Shown here: one piece after another, positions 46,660 through 54,994 of the stretch
Position numbering within the stretch: the first letter of the stretch is position 1
Layout of the letters: each line of letters starts with the position of its first letter
Assembly: GCA_944388045.1 (NCBI GenBank)
Contig: CALXHG010000010.1
Location: 1 to 61,459, forward strand
Direction of reading: 5' to 3'
Source: an uncultured Clostridia bacterium
Lineage (GTDB): Bacteria > Bacillota > Clostridia > TANB77 > CAG-508
DNA length: 61,459 nucleotides
Made by a program: the position numbers and the translations under genes
Notes under the pieces: model-generated
What the model was told of the DNA's origin: nothing
The model's input: only the letters and a program-made list of their open reading frames with translations
Databases searched by the model: none

Positions 46660-46799
46660 TTTATACAATAGGAAAGTTATACTTTCCTATTGTATAAAAA
46701 GCTACAATCGCTAGCCCTTTGAGATTTTCTCATTACAGTCGAAAACTCAAATCGGGCGAGAACAAATTAAAGAAAATCTTTGATTTTCTTATTTGTTCT
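46660..46799. repeat. 140-bp three-hairpin repeat, copy 2
   Basis: It is the second copy of the 37102 element. The 39-bp palindrome at 46660-46698 is identical. Differences in the last hairpin keep pairing: AAGAAAATC with GATTTTCTT in this copy. It lies 12 bp past the stop of the shortened RNase E/G gene. Confidence 0.85.
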
Positions 46800-46810
46800 T
46801 TATAAACTTT

Positions 46811-47995
46811 CTAGCTGTTATGTGCACAAATGTGCTTTCTGGTTAATTCCATTAAGTTTAATTTTGTAAATCCTTCTACTTGCGTCTTTGCTCTATCTTG
46901 TTTTAATTCTTCTTTTAATAATTTTTCTATTTTGTCTTTATTTTCTTGTGTTTTCATATCTATATAATCAATAATTATAATACCACCAATATCTCTTAAT
47001 CTTAATTGTTTAGCAATTTCTATTGTTGCTTCATAATTTACTTTATATATAGTATCTTCTAATGTAGATTTCCCAATATATTTTCCTGAATTAACATCTA
47101 TTGCAACTAATGCTTCAGTTGAATCAATTGTAATAAATCCTCCACAATTAAGCCAAACTTTTCTTTGTTTTGTTTTTTCTATTTGATATTCTAAATCATA
47201 TTTTTTTATTATATCTTCTTTTTCTTCTAAAATAGCTTTTATGTTTTGAACATTTCTTTTGTTTATTATATTTTTTATGTTTTCGTAATCTTGATTATTA
47301 TTGGTAATTATAGAATTTATTTTTTCATTTGGCAAATCTATAATAATTTTTTCTACAATATTAGGACTTTCATATAATAGTTGAGGTTGATTATCTCCTT
47401 TTTTAAAATTATTGTATATTTCTTCCCATTGTTGATTTATAATTTTTATCTCTTTTATAATAGTTTCTTCTTTTTGTTTCTCTGCAGAAGTTCTAATAAT
47501 ACATCCAGTATTTGGTGGCAAATTATCTTTTACTATTTTTATAAGTCTTTGTTTTTCTGCATCATTTTCTATTTTTTGAGAAATAGTAACAATTGTAGTC
47601 TGTGGTAATAATACAATATATTTTCCTGTTAGTTTTATATGTGTTGTAGTTCTTGCTCCTTTTTTATCATTACTATCTTTTTGTACTTGTACCAATAATT
47701 TTTGATTTATTTTAATTACATCTTTTATTTTTGGTTCTTCTTTTATTTCTATTTTTTCATCTATCTGTGGAATTACATCTCTTACATGTATAAAACTATT
47801 TTTTTCTGTTCCAATATCAATAAAAGCTGCTTGCATTCCAGGTATTATGTCTTTTATAATTCCTGTATAGATATTACCCTCATTTCTTTTATGTTTACTG
47901 TTTGTATTATCTTCATAAAATTCAATTAATTTTCCATTTTCCACAACAGCTATTATTTTTTCATCCTGTTTTTTATCTATTAAAATATCTATCAT
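46811..47995 (-). CDS. Ribonuclease E/G family protein, short C terminus
   Basis: The 394-residue protein has the S1 domain (YTGIIKDIIPGMQAAFIDIG) and the catalytic block with two Asp clusters (VAIDVNSG and IIIIDYIDM), diagnostic of RNase E/G. It ends at LNLMELTRKHICAHNS. Family members continue for about 15 or more residues to a CPxC zinc-link that joins subunits, which is absent. The stop lies 12 bp from the 46660 repeat, suggesting that the repeat cut the gene. The start 47995 follows GAGAGGAAA. Confidence 0.88.
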   Translation of the reverse strand: MIDILIDKKQDEKIIAVVENGKLIEFYEDNTNSKHKRNEGNIYTGIIKDIIPGMQAAFIDIGTEKNSFIHVRDVIPQIDEKIEIKEEPKIKDVIKINQKLLVQVQKDSNDKKGARTTTHIKLTGKYIVLLPQTTIVTISQKIENDAEKQRLIKIVKDNLPPNTGCIIRTSAEKQKEETIIKEIKIINQQWEEIYNNFKKGDNQPQLLYESPNIVEKIIIDLPNEKINSIITNNNQDYENIKNIINKRNVQNIKAILEEKEDIIKKYDLEYQIEKTKQRKVWLNCGGFITIDSTEALVAIDVNSGKYIGKSTLEDTIYKVNYEATIEIAKQLRLRDIGGIIIIDYIDMKTQENKDKIEKLLKEELKQDRAKTQVEGFTKLNLMELTRKHICAHNS

Positions 47996-48083
47996 TTTGT
48001 ATTTCCTCTCATTTTTGGCAATCAATTATTATGTATTATTTGTTAATACTCTTAATTAATTTTACTATTTTTTATTTTATATA

Positions 48084-48641
48084 TTAATTATATTTATTCA
48101 TTGTTATGTCAATTCCATTTTTTATAAACTCAAAAACTGCGTCTTTTGCTTTTTCTGTACCTTCATCAAGTTTTAAAACTTCATCTTCTGGAATTGCACC
48201 TATTACATAATTTATCTCATCACCTTTATGTATTGGTCTACCTATACCAATTCTTATTCTACTAAAATTTTCTGTTCCTAATTGCTGAATAATGCTTTTC
48301 ATTCCGTTATGACCACCAGCACTACCTTTTTTTCTAATTTTTATTTTACCAGGTTCTATATCCATATCATCATAAATTACTATTAAATGATTTATATCTA
48401 TTTTATAAAAGTCTATTGCTTCTTTTACACTGTTTCCACTTAAATTCATATATGTTTGTGGTTTTAACAATATAACTTTTTCATTTTCTATTATTCCTGA
48501 ACCATATAATGCTTGAAATTTTCTTTGTTTAACTTTTATATTATATTTTTCTGCAATTTTATTGATTGCATTAAATCCCATATTATGTCTTGTTTTACTA
48601 TATTCTTCTTCTGGATTACCTAAACCTACTATTAAATACAT
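48084..48641 (-). CDS. pth: Peptidyl-tRNA hydrolase
   Basis: Pth frees tRNA from stalled peptidyl-tRNA. The 185-residue enzyme has GLGNPEEEYSKTRHNMGF with the catalytic His near residue 20, KPQTYMNLSGNSV, IYDDMDIEPGKI and GSAGGHNGMKSI. AGAGGAG precedes the ATG. Confidence 0.97.
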   Translation of the reverse strand: MYLIVGLGNPEEEYSKTRHNMGFNAINKIAEKYNIKVKQRKFQALYGSGIIENEKVILLKPQTYMNLSGNSVKEAIDFYKIDINHLIVIYDDMDIEPGKIKIRKKGSAGGHNGMKSIIQQLGTENFSRIRIGIGRPIHKGDEINYVIGAIPEDEVLKLDEGTEKAKDAVFEFIKNGIDITMNKYN

Positions 48642-48766
48642 AATCTCCTCTTTTCTTTCACGTACTCTATTTTACTATAATTTAATATTTTTTTCAAGCA
48701 TTTTTAAAATTAGAAAAAATCTAATACTAAAAAGTTTATGTAATCATTATATTAAAATTTTAGAAT

Positions 48767-51475
48767 TTAATTTTCTGTTGATTGTGTTACTGTTTCTTGA
48801 GTTTTTACATCTTCCATCATTTTTTCTAATTCATCAATTAATTCTTGTAAAGCATTAATATCAGACCCCATCATTTCCCAATCGTTTCTATTATTTGAAT
48901 CTGTAAGGTTATGATTTGCTTTAATTATAGCATCTATAATTCCATATATATCATCAGTATTATCTATTTCCAAATTTACTGCTGATTGTGAAAGCAAATT
49001 ATTTATTGCATTATTTAAATTGTCACCTATTGCAACCTTGTTTCCTGAGGCAACAATTACTTTTTCTAATGTCATTGGTTTATTTGCATCATTTGTTCTT
49101 GTTTGATATATTGTCTCTACATATAATAAAGTATTGTTTATCGGAATAATTTTCATCTCTTTTGATATTTTTATACCAGTTATATTTAATTGTTCTAATT
49201 CAGCTGAAATTGTAGAATCTTGTTCAATTAAATTATCTAATTGTATTGGTCCTAAAATATTATTATCTGGTGAAAATTTATATATTTTTAATTCATTATT
49301 TGTTCCTTCACATGTTCCAACTAAATATGCAATAATATTTGATTTATTGCTTTGTGTATACATTTGAACAAGTCCAAATTCTTCCTTTCCTTCTGGAGTT
49401 TTTAACATTGTAAAATATGGTTCTAAAATTGATGTAGTAGTATTTTTTGATGTACTTCCATATTTTGCTAATTGCCATATATCACTACTTCTATACAACA
49501 CATCTTCTTTTACATTATGATATACATTTAACATCTCTGCTTGTACTATATATAATAATTTTGGATATTTTAATTGTTCTTGAATTTCTTTAGAAATTTC
49601 TTCTGTTTCAAACATTTCTGGATAAATTTTCTTATATGCAGAAATTATTGGGTCATTTTCATCTGTAATATAAAATTTCATTTCTCCATTATAAGCATTT
49701 ATTATTACTTTTACAGAATTTCTTATATAATTAATATCTTGTTTTATATTATTATTTTCAATTGAAATATAAGATGAATATGGATATTGATTAGATATTG
49801 TATAACCATCTATTACCCAATAAAGTTGTCCATTATGTGTTACTGTATATGGATTTTCATCATATAATAAATATGGAAGTGCTGTTTTTGCTCTTTCTAT
49901 AATATTTCTGTTTGTTAATATTTTACTTTCATCTGTTACAGATGTAGAAAAAGCTAATTTAATATCTCCGTTTTTTAATGCTAAAATTAATCTATCAAAA
50001 AAACCAACTTGAATTCCTGAGTTTCCATCATAACTATATGTATGTTCATTTCCATTATTATCTGTATAATCATATTCTGATTTGTTTTTTGTATTTGTTA
50101 CAACAATAGAATTTGTTTCTAGTCCATAATATATTCTTTGTTCTCCATTAATATCTTTTTGAATATATTGTATATTTCCATCTTCTGCTGTTTCTGTAGC
50201 AGAAACTAGAATTTGACCAATCCCATGTGTAAATTCATATGTTTTATTATTATACGAAATTGATTGTTCAGCAATTTCTCTTGGTGCTACATATGCTATT
50301 TGCTTTTCTCCTTGATTATCTATTATTGAAGTTGAAAGATTTCTATATGTATAATATCCTGCTTCTGTTTGTGAATCTTCTAAGGTTTGTTTTACCATGT
50401 TTTGACTTATTATTGGAATATTATTTATTACATTTTTATTTTCATTTATTTCACTTTCTGTTATTGTATTTGAATAATCTATATTAGTTTCTACAGCATT
50501 AATTCCATATGCTAATTTTGTTGAATTTATATTTTCTTCAATATATTTTTTTTCTTTATCAAATTCACTTGGTTGTATAAAAATAGCGTCTGTAATTAAC
50601 ATTACAAAAAATAAAACCACTAAATATCCTGGAATTGTTAGTAATGTGTACATGATTTTTTTATTTTTCTCTTTATTAAAAAATATTACAGATAATATTA
50701 CTGCCATTACTATTACAATAGCAAATATAATATATCCCCATAATTTTACTGTTGACTCAATAAAACCTGCTCCTGTAAGTTTTACATCTTCTCCAATTGT
50801 TAAGAAAGTATCTGTTAAAATATTTTGTGTGCTAAATATAGTTTTTATACCAATTAATATTGCACAATCTATTACATTTCTTAATAAATTTTTTATTAAT
50901 TTACTCTTTTTTAACATTTTTCTATCGATTCCATCAAAAAATAAGTTAAATACAATTATGTAATAACCTGCCATATAACCACTTAATAAAATAACAAATT
51001 TTAATATATAATTAATTATTGTTTCAATTAATGGTTTTATAAACATATAATATGATATATCTAATCCAAAAATTATATCTATTTTTTGGAATGATACATT
51101 ACTTGCAAAAAGTAAAACTTGTTCAACTAATTTATCTGAAACAATTATACTTCCTATAACAGATACTATAAAAATTATTGATTTATTAGGTAATTTAGGT
51201 ATTGCCTTTTTTTCGCTTTCAAAAAAAGGCTTTAGTCCTTTCTTTATTGATATATTAGTAAATATCATAACTATAGCTATTAATACAAAACTTATTCCCA
51301 TAATTGAATATTTATATTGTAAATTTGTCCAAAAATTTTGAATATATTGTTGCCCAAGTTCAGCACATTCTAAATATTCTCCTCTTAAAGATATATAAGT
51401 TATAAGTATATATAATAAAATAAAAACAATTACTGATATATTTTTTACCCTGTTAAAAATTTTACTTTTTTTCAT
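48767..51475 (-). CDS. UPF0182 family membrane protein
   Basis: The 902-residue protein has about seven helices in the first 300 residues, including IIFGLDISYYMFIKPLIETI, followed by a large extracytoplasmic domain with YGINAVETNIDYSN, PYLLYDENPY and WVIDGYTISNQYPYS, as in UPF0182 (COG1615). The function of this family is unknown. The start is the ATG at 51475; the ATG at 51487 lies in the AAAGGAATG ribosome site. Confidence 0.9.
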   Translation of the reverse strand: MKKSKIFNRVKNISVIVFILLYILITYISLRGEYLECAELGQQYIQNFWTNLQYKYSIMGISFVLIAIVMIFTNISIKKGLKPFFESEKKAIPKLPNKSIIFIVSVIGSIIVSDKLVEQVLLFASNVSFQKIDIIFGLDISYYMFIKPLIETIINYILKFVILLSGYMAGYYIIVFNLFFDGIDRKMLKKSKLIKNLLRNVIDCAILIGIKTIFSTQNILTDTFLTIGEDVKLTGAGFIESTVKLWGYIIFAIVIVMAVILSVIFFNKEKNKKIMYTLLTIPGYLVVLFFVMLITDAIFIQPSEFDKEKKYIEENINSTKLAYGINAVETNIDYSNTITESEINENKNVINNIPIISQNMVKQTLEDSQTEAGYYTYRNLSTSIIDNQGEKQIAYVAPREIAEQSISYNNKTYEFTHGIGQILVSATETAEDGNIQYIQKDINGEQRIYYGLETNSIVVTNTKNKSEYDYTDNNGNEHTYSYDGNSGIQVGFFDRLILALKNGDIKLAFSTSVTDESKILTNRNIIERAKTALPYLLYDENPYTVTHNGQLYWVIDGYTISNQYPYSSYISIENNNIKQDINYIRNSVKVIINAYNGEMKFYITDENDPIISAYKKIYPEMFETEEISKEIQEQLKYPKLLYIVQAEMLNVYHNVKEDVLYRSSDIWQLAKYGSTSKNTTTSILEPYFTMLKTPEGKEEFGLVQMYTQSNKSNIIAYLVGTCEGTNNELKIYKFSPDNNILGPIQLDNLIEQDSTISAELEQLNITGIKISKEMKIIPINNTLLYVETIYQTRTNDANKPMTLEKVIVASGNKVAIGDNLNNAINNLLSQSAVNLEIDNTDDIYGIIDAIIKANHNLTDSNNRNDWEMMGSDINALQELIDELEKMMEDVKTQETVTQSTEN

Positions 51476-51540
51476 AAAAAATTTCATTCCTTTTTTTAAA
51501 ATACAATAAATTTATATAACTTTTTCTTTAGTATAAATTT

Positions 51541-52446
51541 TTAAATAATTGCTTTTGAAAAATCTTTTGCATTAAATATTTCCATATCATCAATCTGTTC
51601 TCCAACACCAATAAATTTTACTGGTATATTATTTTCTTGTACAATTCCAACAACAACTCCACCTTTTGCTGTTCCATCTAATTTAGTTAATACTATTCCT
51701 GTTATATCAGCTTGCTCCTTAAATGCTTTTACCTGAGAAATAGCATTTTGCCCTGTTGTAGCGTCAATTACCAATAATACTTCTTTTGATGCTTCTGACA
51801 TTTCTTTATTAACAACTTTTTGAATTTTATTTAATTCGTCCATCAAATATTTTTTATTATGTAATCTACCTGCTGTATCAATTATAAGAACATCTGCATT
51901 TTCTTTTCTAGTAACATCTATTGCTTCATATACAACAGAAGCTGGATCTGAACCTTCTTGTCTTTTTACTATTTCTGCTCCTGCTCTTTTGGTCCAAACT
52001 TCTAATTGTTCTACTGCTGCTGCTCTAAAAGTATCTGCTGCTGCCACAACAACTTTTTTGCCATCTCTAGCTAATCTAGCAGCCATTTTTCCTATAGATG
52101 TAGTTTTTCCAACACCATTTACTCCTATTACTAAAATTACAGATGGTTTTGTTTCTAATTTTAAACTATTATCAGGCTCTTCTAAAATTTTTTCTATTTC
52201 TTCTCTTAATGCTTCTTTAACTTGTTCACTATCTTCTATTTTTTCCTTTTTTACTCTTTCTCTTAAATTATCAATAATTTTAACAGATGTTTCAATTCCA
52301 ATATCTGACATTACAAGAGCTTCTTCTAATTCTTCTAATAATTCTTCATCTACTTTTCTAAAATTACTAAATACATTATTAATTTTGTCATTTATTGATT
52401 CTTTTGTTTTTGTTAAACCTTGTTTTAATTTATCAAAAAATCCCAT
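51541..52446 (-). CDS. ftsY: Signal recognition particle receptor FtsY
   Basis: FtsY docks SRP-ribosome complexes at the membrane. The 301-residue protein has the N and G domains: GVNGVGKTTSIGKMA (P-loop), DTFRAAAVEQLEVW, IDTAGRLHNKKYLMDEL and TKLDGTAKGG. The acidic N-terminal A domain is short, as in many Gram-positives. Confidence 0.97.
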   Translation of the reverse strand: MGFFDKLKQGLTKTKESINDKINNVFSNFRKVDEELLEELEEALVMSDIGIETSVKIIDNLRERVKKEKIEDSEQVKEALREEIEKILEEPDNSLKLETKPSVILVIGVNGVGKTTSIGKMAARLARDGKKVVVAAADTFRAAAVEQLEVWTKRAGAEIVKRQEGSDPASVVYEAIDVTRKENADVLIIDTAGRLHNKKYLMDELNKIQKVVNKEMSEASKEVLLVIDATTGQNAISQVKAFKEQADITGIVLTKLDGTAKGGVVVGIVQENNIPVKFIGVGEQIDDMEIFNAKDFSKAII

Positions 52447-52512
52447 GATTTCCTGTCTCCTTTTATTTAAATATATGTGCTTATTTTATCACGTTTTATA
52501 TATAAATGCAAG

Positions 52513-52599
52513 AAAAAAGAACTTGTTTTAAAAGTTCTCTATTTTTATCAAAAATATATATTTAAAATTTTTGATAATATTATAACAAGTTCTTTTTAT
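52513..52599 (-). terminator. Terminator after the 52596 gene
   Basis: On the minus strand AAAGAACTTGTT pairs with AACAAGTTCTTT and an inner ATCAAAAAT/ATTTTTGAT stem is present, followed by TTTTTTC. It overlaps the stop codon of the upstream gene. Confidence 0.75.
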
Positions 52600-53054
52600 A
52601 ATACAAATAATAAATTAATTGCAGATATGAATATTGTTATAGCAGACATTGCTGTATCCATAAAACCTTCTGTTGATTCTCCTGCTGTATCTTGTATACT
52701 TATTCCATATTTTTTTACTTGTGATATTTTAAAATAAGTATCTATTTCTTTAGTTTCTCCCGGTACCACATTTCCAATTTCTATATATTGTGTTCCTAAG
52801 TGATTATCTATATCTGAATATAAATCTAACTTTATATACTTACCACTTAATCCAGAAGCATTAACCAATATTTTAGCTCTTCCATTTACTGATGTTGCTT
52901 GCATTTGTGAAACAGTAATACCACTTGGTATATTACCAGCCAAATCTATATTTTTATATGTTGTCATTATTGCCATATTTATAAAGAAATCCGAAAATAT
53001 CCAAAATAATATTATCAAAATTGCATATTTCGCAAAAGTTTTTACTCTATTCAT
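52596..53054 (-). CDS. Hypothetical protein with two membrane helices
   Basis: The 152-residue protein has an N-terminal helix (YAILIILFWIFSDFFINMAI) and a C-terminal helix (MSAITIFISAINLLFVL). Between them lies a beta-rich extracytoplasmic domain with VNASGLSGKYIKLDLYSD and VVPGETKEIDTYFKI. I recognise no family. The rubredoxin gene lies 19 nt upstream. Confidence 0.6.
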   Translation of the reverse strand: MNRVKTFAKYAILIILFWIFSDFFINMAIMTTYKNIDLAGNIPSGITVSQMQATSVNGRAKILVNASGLSGKYIKLDLYSDIDNHLGTQYIEIGNVVPGETKEIDTYFKISQVKKYGISIQDTAGESTEGFMDTAMSAITIFISAINLLFVL

Positions 53055-53073
53055 AACTGCCTCCTATTAGTAC

Positions 53074-53211
53074 TTATTCTTCTACCTTTTCAAACATATC
53101 TTTTCCTACTCCACATAATGGGCAAACCCAATCTTCTGGTAAATCTTCAAATTTTACATCTTCAGCATTATCATCATATATATATCCACATGCCATGCAT
53201 CTATATTTCAT
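53074..53211 (-). CDS. Rubredoxin (short form)
   Basis: The 45-residue product begins [14 protein letters not shown] and contains [18 protein letters not shown]. Two CxxCG motifs hold the single iron. It is about eight residues shorter than usual, lacking part of the loop between the two motifs. AGGTGAAGAGA precedes the ATG. Rubredoxin carries electrons to peroxide or oxygen reductases in anaerobes; a peroxiredoxin gene lies next to it on the opposite strand. Confidence 0.93.
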   Translation of the reverse strand: MKYRCMACGYIYDDNAEDVKFEDLPEDWVCPLCGVGKDMFEKVEE

Positions 53212-53404
53212 TCTCTTCACCTCCACTTTTTACAAAAAGTTTTCTTGTATTATTATTATACCCATAAAGCAACATAATTTCAAGTATTTTCTAAAAATTG
53301 TCTGTAACTTTTGGTTGTTTTATTCATATCATATAACAAAAAAATTTAATTTGAAAGAAATTCTTTCATTATTATGTGTATTTTAGAAAGGAATGAATTT
53401 TTAT

Positions 53405-54121
53405 ATGGATTATGAATTATTAATGAATGGAAACATAAAAATTGGTCAAAAAGCACCAGAATTTTGTGCTGAAACTACATATGGCAAAATAAATTTGAAA
53501 GATTATTTTGGTAAATGGTTAGTATTTTTTTCCCACCCAGGTGATTTTACCCCAGTTTGTACTACTGAAATGATTGCTTTTGCCAAAGCCTACCCTTTTT
53601 TTAAGGAATTAAATACAGATTTATTAGGTTTAAGTGTAGATAGTAATCCTTCACATTTAGAGTGGATGAAAAATATTTATCAAATGACTGGAATTGTCTT
53701 GCCTTTTCCTATAGTTGCTGATATAAATGGTTCTATTGCTAGGCAATATGGTATGATTTCTAATGATATTAGTACAACAAAAACTGTTAGAAGTGTTTTT
53801 ATTATAGATGATAAAGGCATTGTTAGAGTTATCTTAACATATCCTTTAAACATTGGCAGGTTTATTCCAGAAATTTTACGTACAGTTGAAGCATTACAAA
53901 TGTCAGAATGTTCTAATTGTTCTACTCCTGCTAATTGGTTTCCTAATCAACCTGTTATTGTTTCTCCTCCAAGTACTTATCCTCTTCTTGAAGAAAGATT
54001 AGAGGAAATAAAACAAAATGATAATGGTTTAAGTTGGTATCTTTCTTTTCAAGAACCTCCTCAAAGTTGTATTAAGAAATCAGAAAATAATTGTCTAAAT
54101 GGAAACTCTTTTGTTGAATAG
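53405..54121 (+). CDS. Peroxiredoxin (AhpC/Prx6 type)
   Basis: The 238-residue protein reduces peroxides. The peroxidatic cysteine lies in HPGDFTPVCTTEM. The C-terminal extension (PANWFPNQPVIVSPPST) matches the Prx6/1-Cys-like archaeal and clostridial group. Additional cysteines (CSNCS) may act in resolving. The start is ATG 53405; ATG 53393 overlaps the AGAAAGGAATGA site. It lies divergently from rubredoxin. Confidence 0.93.
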   Translation: MDYELLMNGNIKIGQKAPEFCAETTYGKINLKDYFGKWLVFFSHPGDFTPVCTTEMIAFAKAYPFFKELNTDLLGLSVDSNPSHLEWMKNIYQMTGIVLPFPIVADINGSIARQYGMISNDISTTKTVRSVFIIDDKGIVRVILTYPLNIGRFIPEILRTVEALQMSECSNCSTPANWFPNQPVIVSPPSTYPLLEERLEEIKQNDNGLSWYLSFQEPPQSCIKKSENNCLNGNSFVE

Positions 54122-54147
54122 GAAAAAATGATTTTCCTATTCAATAA

Positions 54148-54200
54148 AAAAGAAATTAAGATTTTTTATTATATGAATAGAAATCTTAATTTCTTTTTTT
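54148..54200 (+). terminator. Terminator after peroxiredoxin
   Basis: AGAAATTAAGATTT pairs with AAATCTTAATTTCT, followed by TTTTTTTGG on the + strand. Confidence 0.85.
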
Positions 54201-54226
54201 GGCATTTATTTATAATGCCTTTGCTA

Positions 54227-54889
54227 TTAAAATATTACTTCTACATTTTCTAGAACAATTGTCGGAATTTCCTTAATTCTGTTGTTTTTGGCATATAAAA
54301 CTATTGTAAAACCGTCTAACACAAAACCGTGACAATCAATTATAATTGGACTTGGAAATTGTTGACACCTTGTATAATATTCTCTTGTCCGTTTATATTT
54401 TATTGTACTAGTATCATGCAAATCTATTGAAACTAGTAAATCAGAAATTGTTGTTTGACTTATCCATTCTTCTGGTAAGATATGTACCCACTTTTCTTGA
54501 AAATATTTAGTTCTAAAATAATCCCTCCGGAATAGCTCTTTTTGCTGTTCTCCTTTAATTCGTCTATAAGCTCTAAATTGTTCTGGTGTCATGTTTTCTT
54601 TTAAAGAATTACATTTTCTACATGCTGGAATTAAATTTTGTGGTATGGTTGGACCACCTAAAGATCTTGGATAAATATGATCTAATGTTATTTTTAATGG
54701 CTGATTTTCATTTCTTTTGCGTCCACAATAGTAACATTTATCTCTTCCTTTCTGCTGATATGTTATATCATACATAATTTCATCAAATTTGCCATGCCGT
54801 CTTTGCATTTTTAATATTCCGTTTTCTTCAAATGCAATAATATTCCCTTCTTTAATGTAAGTATAGCCTTTTGGAATTTCGATAATCAT
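54227..54889 (-). CDS. HNH nuclease with ParB-like C-terminal domain
   Basis: The 220-residue protein has a zinc-supported HNH domain: CYYCGRKR, LDHIYPRSLGGPTIPQNLIPACRKCNSLK. The C-terminal part resembles a ParB/sulfiredoxin-like fold (SPIIIDCHGFVLDGFTIVLYAK, then IKEIPTIVLENV), but the usual DGHHR motif is changed to DGFTI. Three in-frame CGG codons (codons 31, 121 and 167 from ATG 54889) set it apart from native genes. The ATG at 54889 follows GGGAGG. A mobile or defence-related origin is likely. Confidence 0.8.
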   Translation of the reverse strand: MIIEIPKGYTYIKEGNIIAFEENGILKMQRRHGKFDEIMYDITYQQKGRDKCYYCGRKRNENQPLKITLDHIYPRSLGGPTIPQNLIPACRKCNSLKENMTPEQFRAYRRIKGEQQKELFRRDYFRTKYFQEKWVHILPEEWISQTTISDLLVSIDLHDTSTIKYKRTREYYTRCQQFPSPIIIDCHGFVLDGFTIVLYAKNNRIKEIPTIVLENVEVIF

Positions 54890-54994
54890 CAAAATACCTC
54901 CCTTACTTTTTTACTAATATATTATAAATTTTCAATTAAGTCAATAGAAAAACAAATAAGCAAATTTGGGGCTTATCTTAAAGTTCATAAAACT

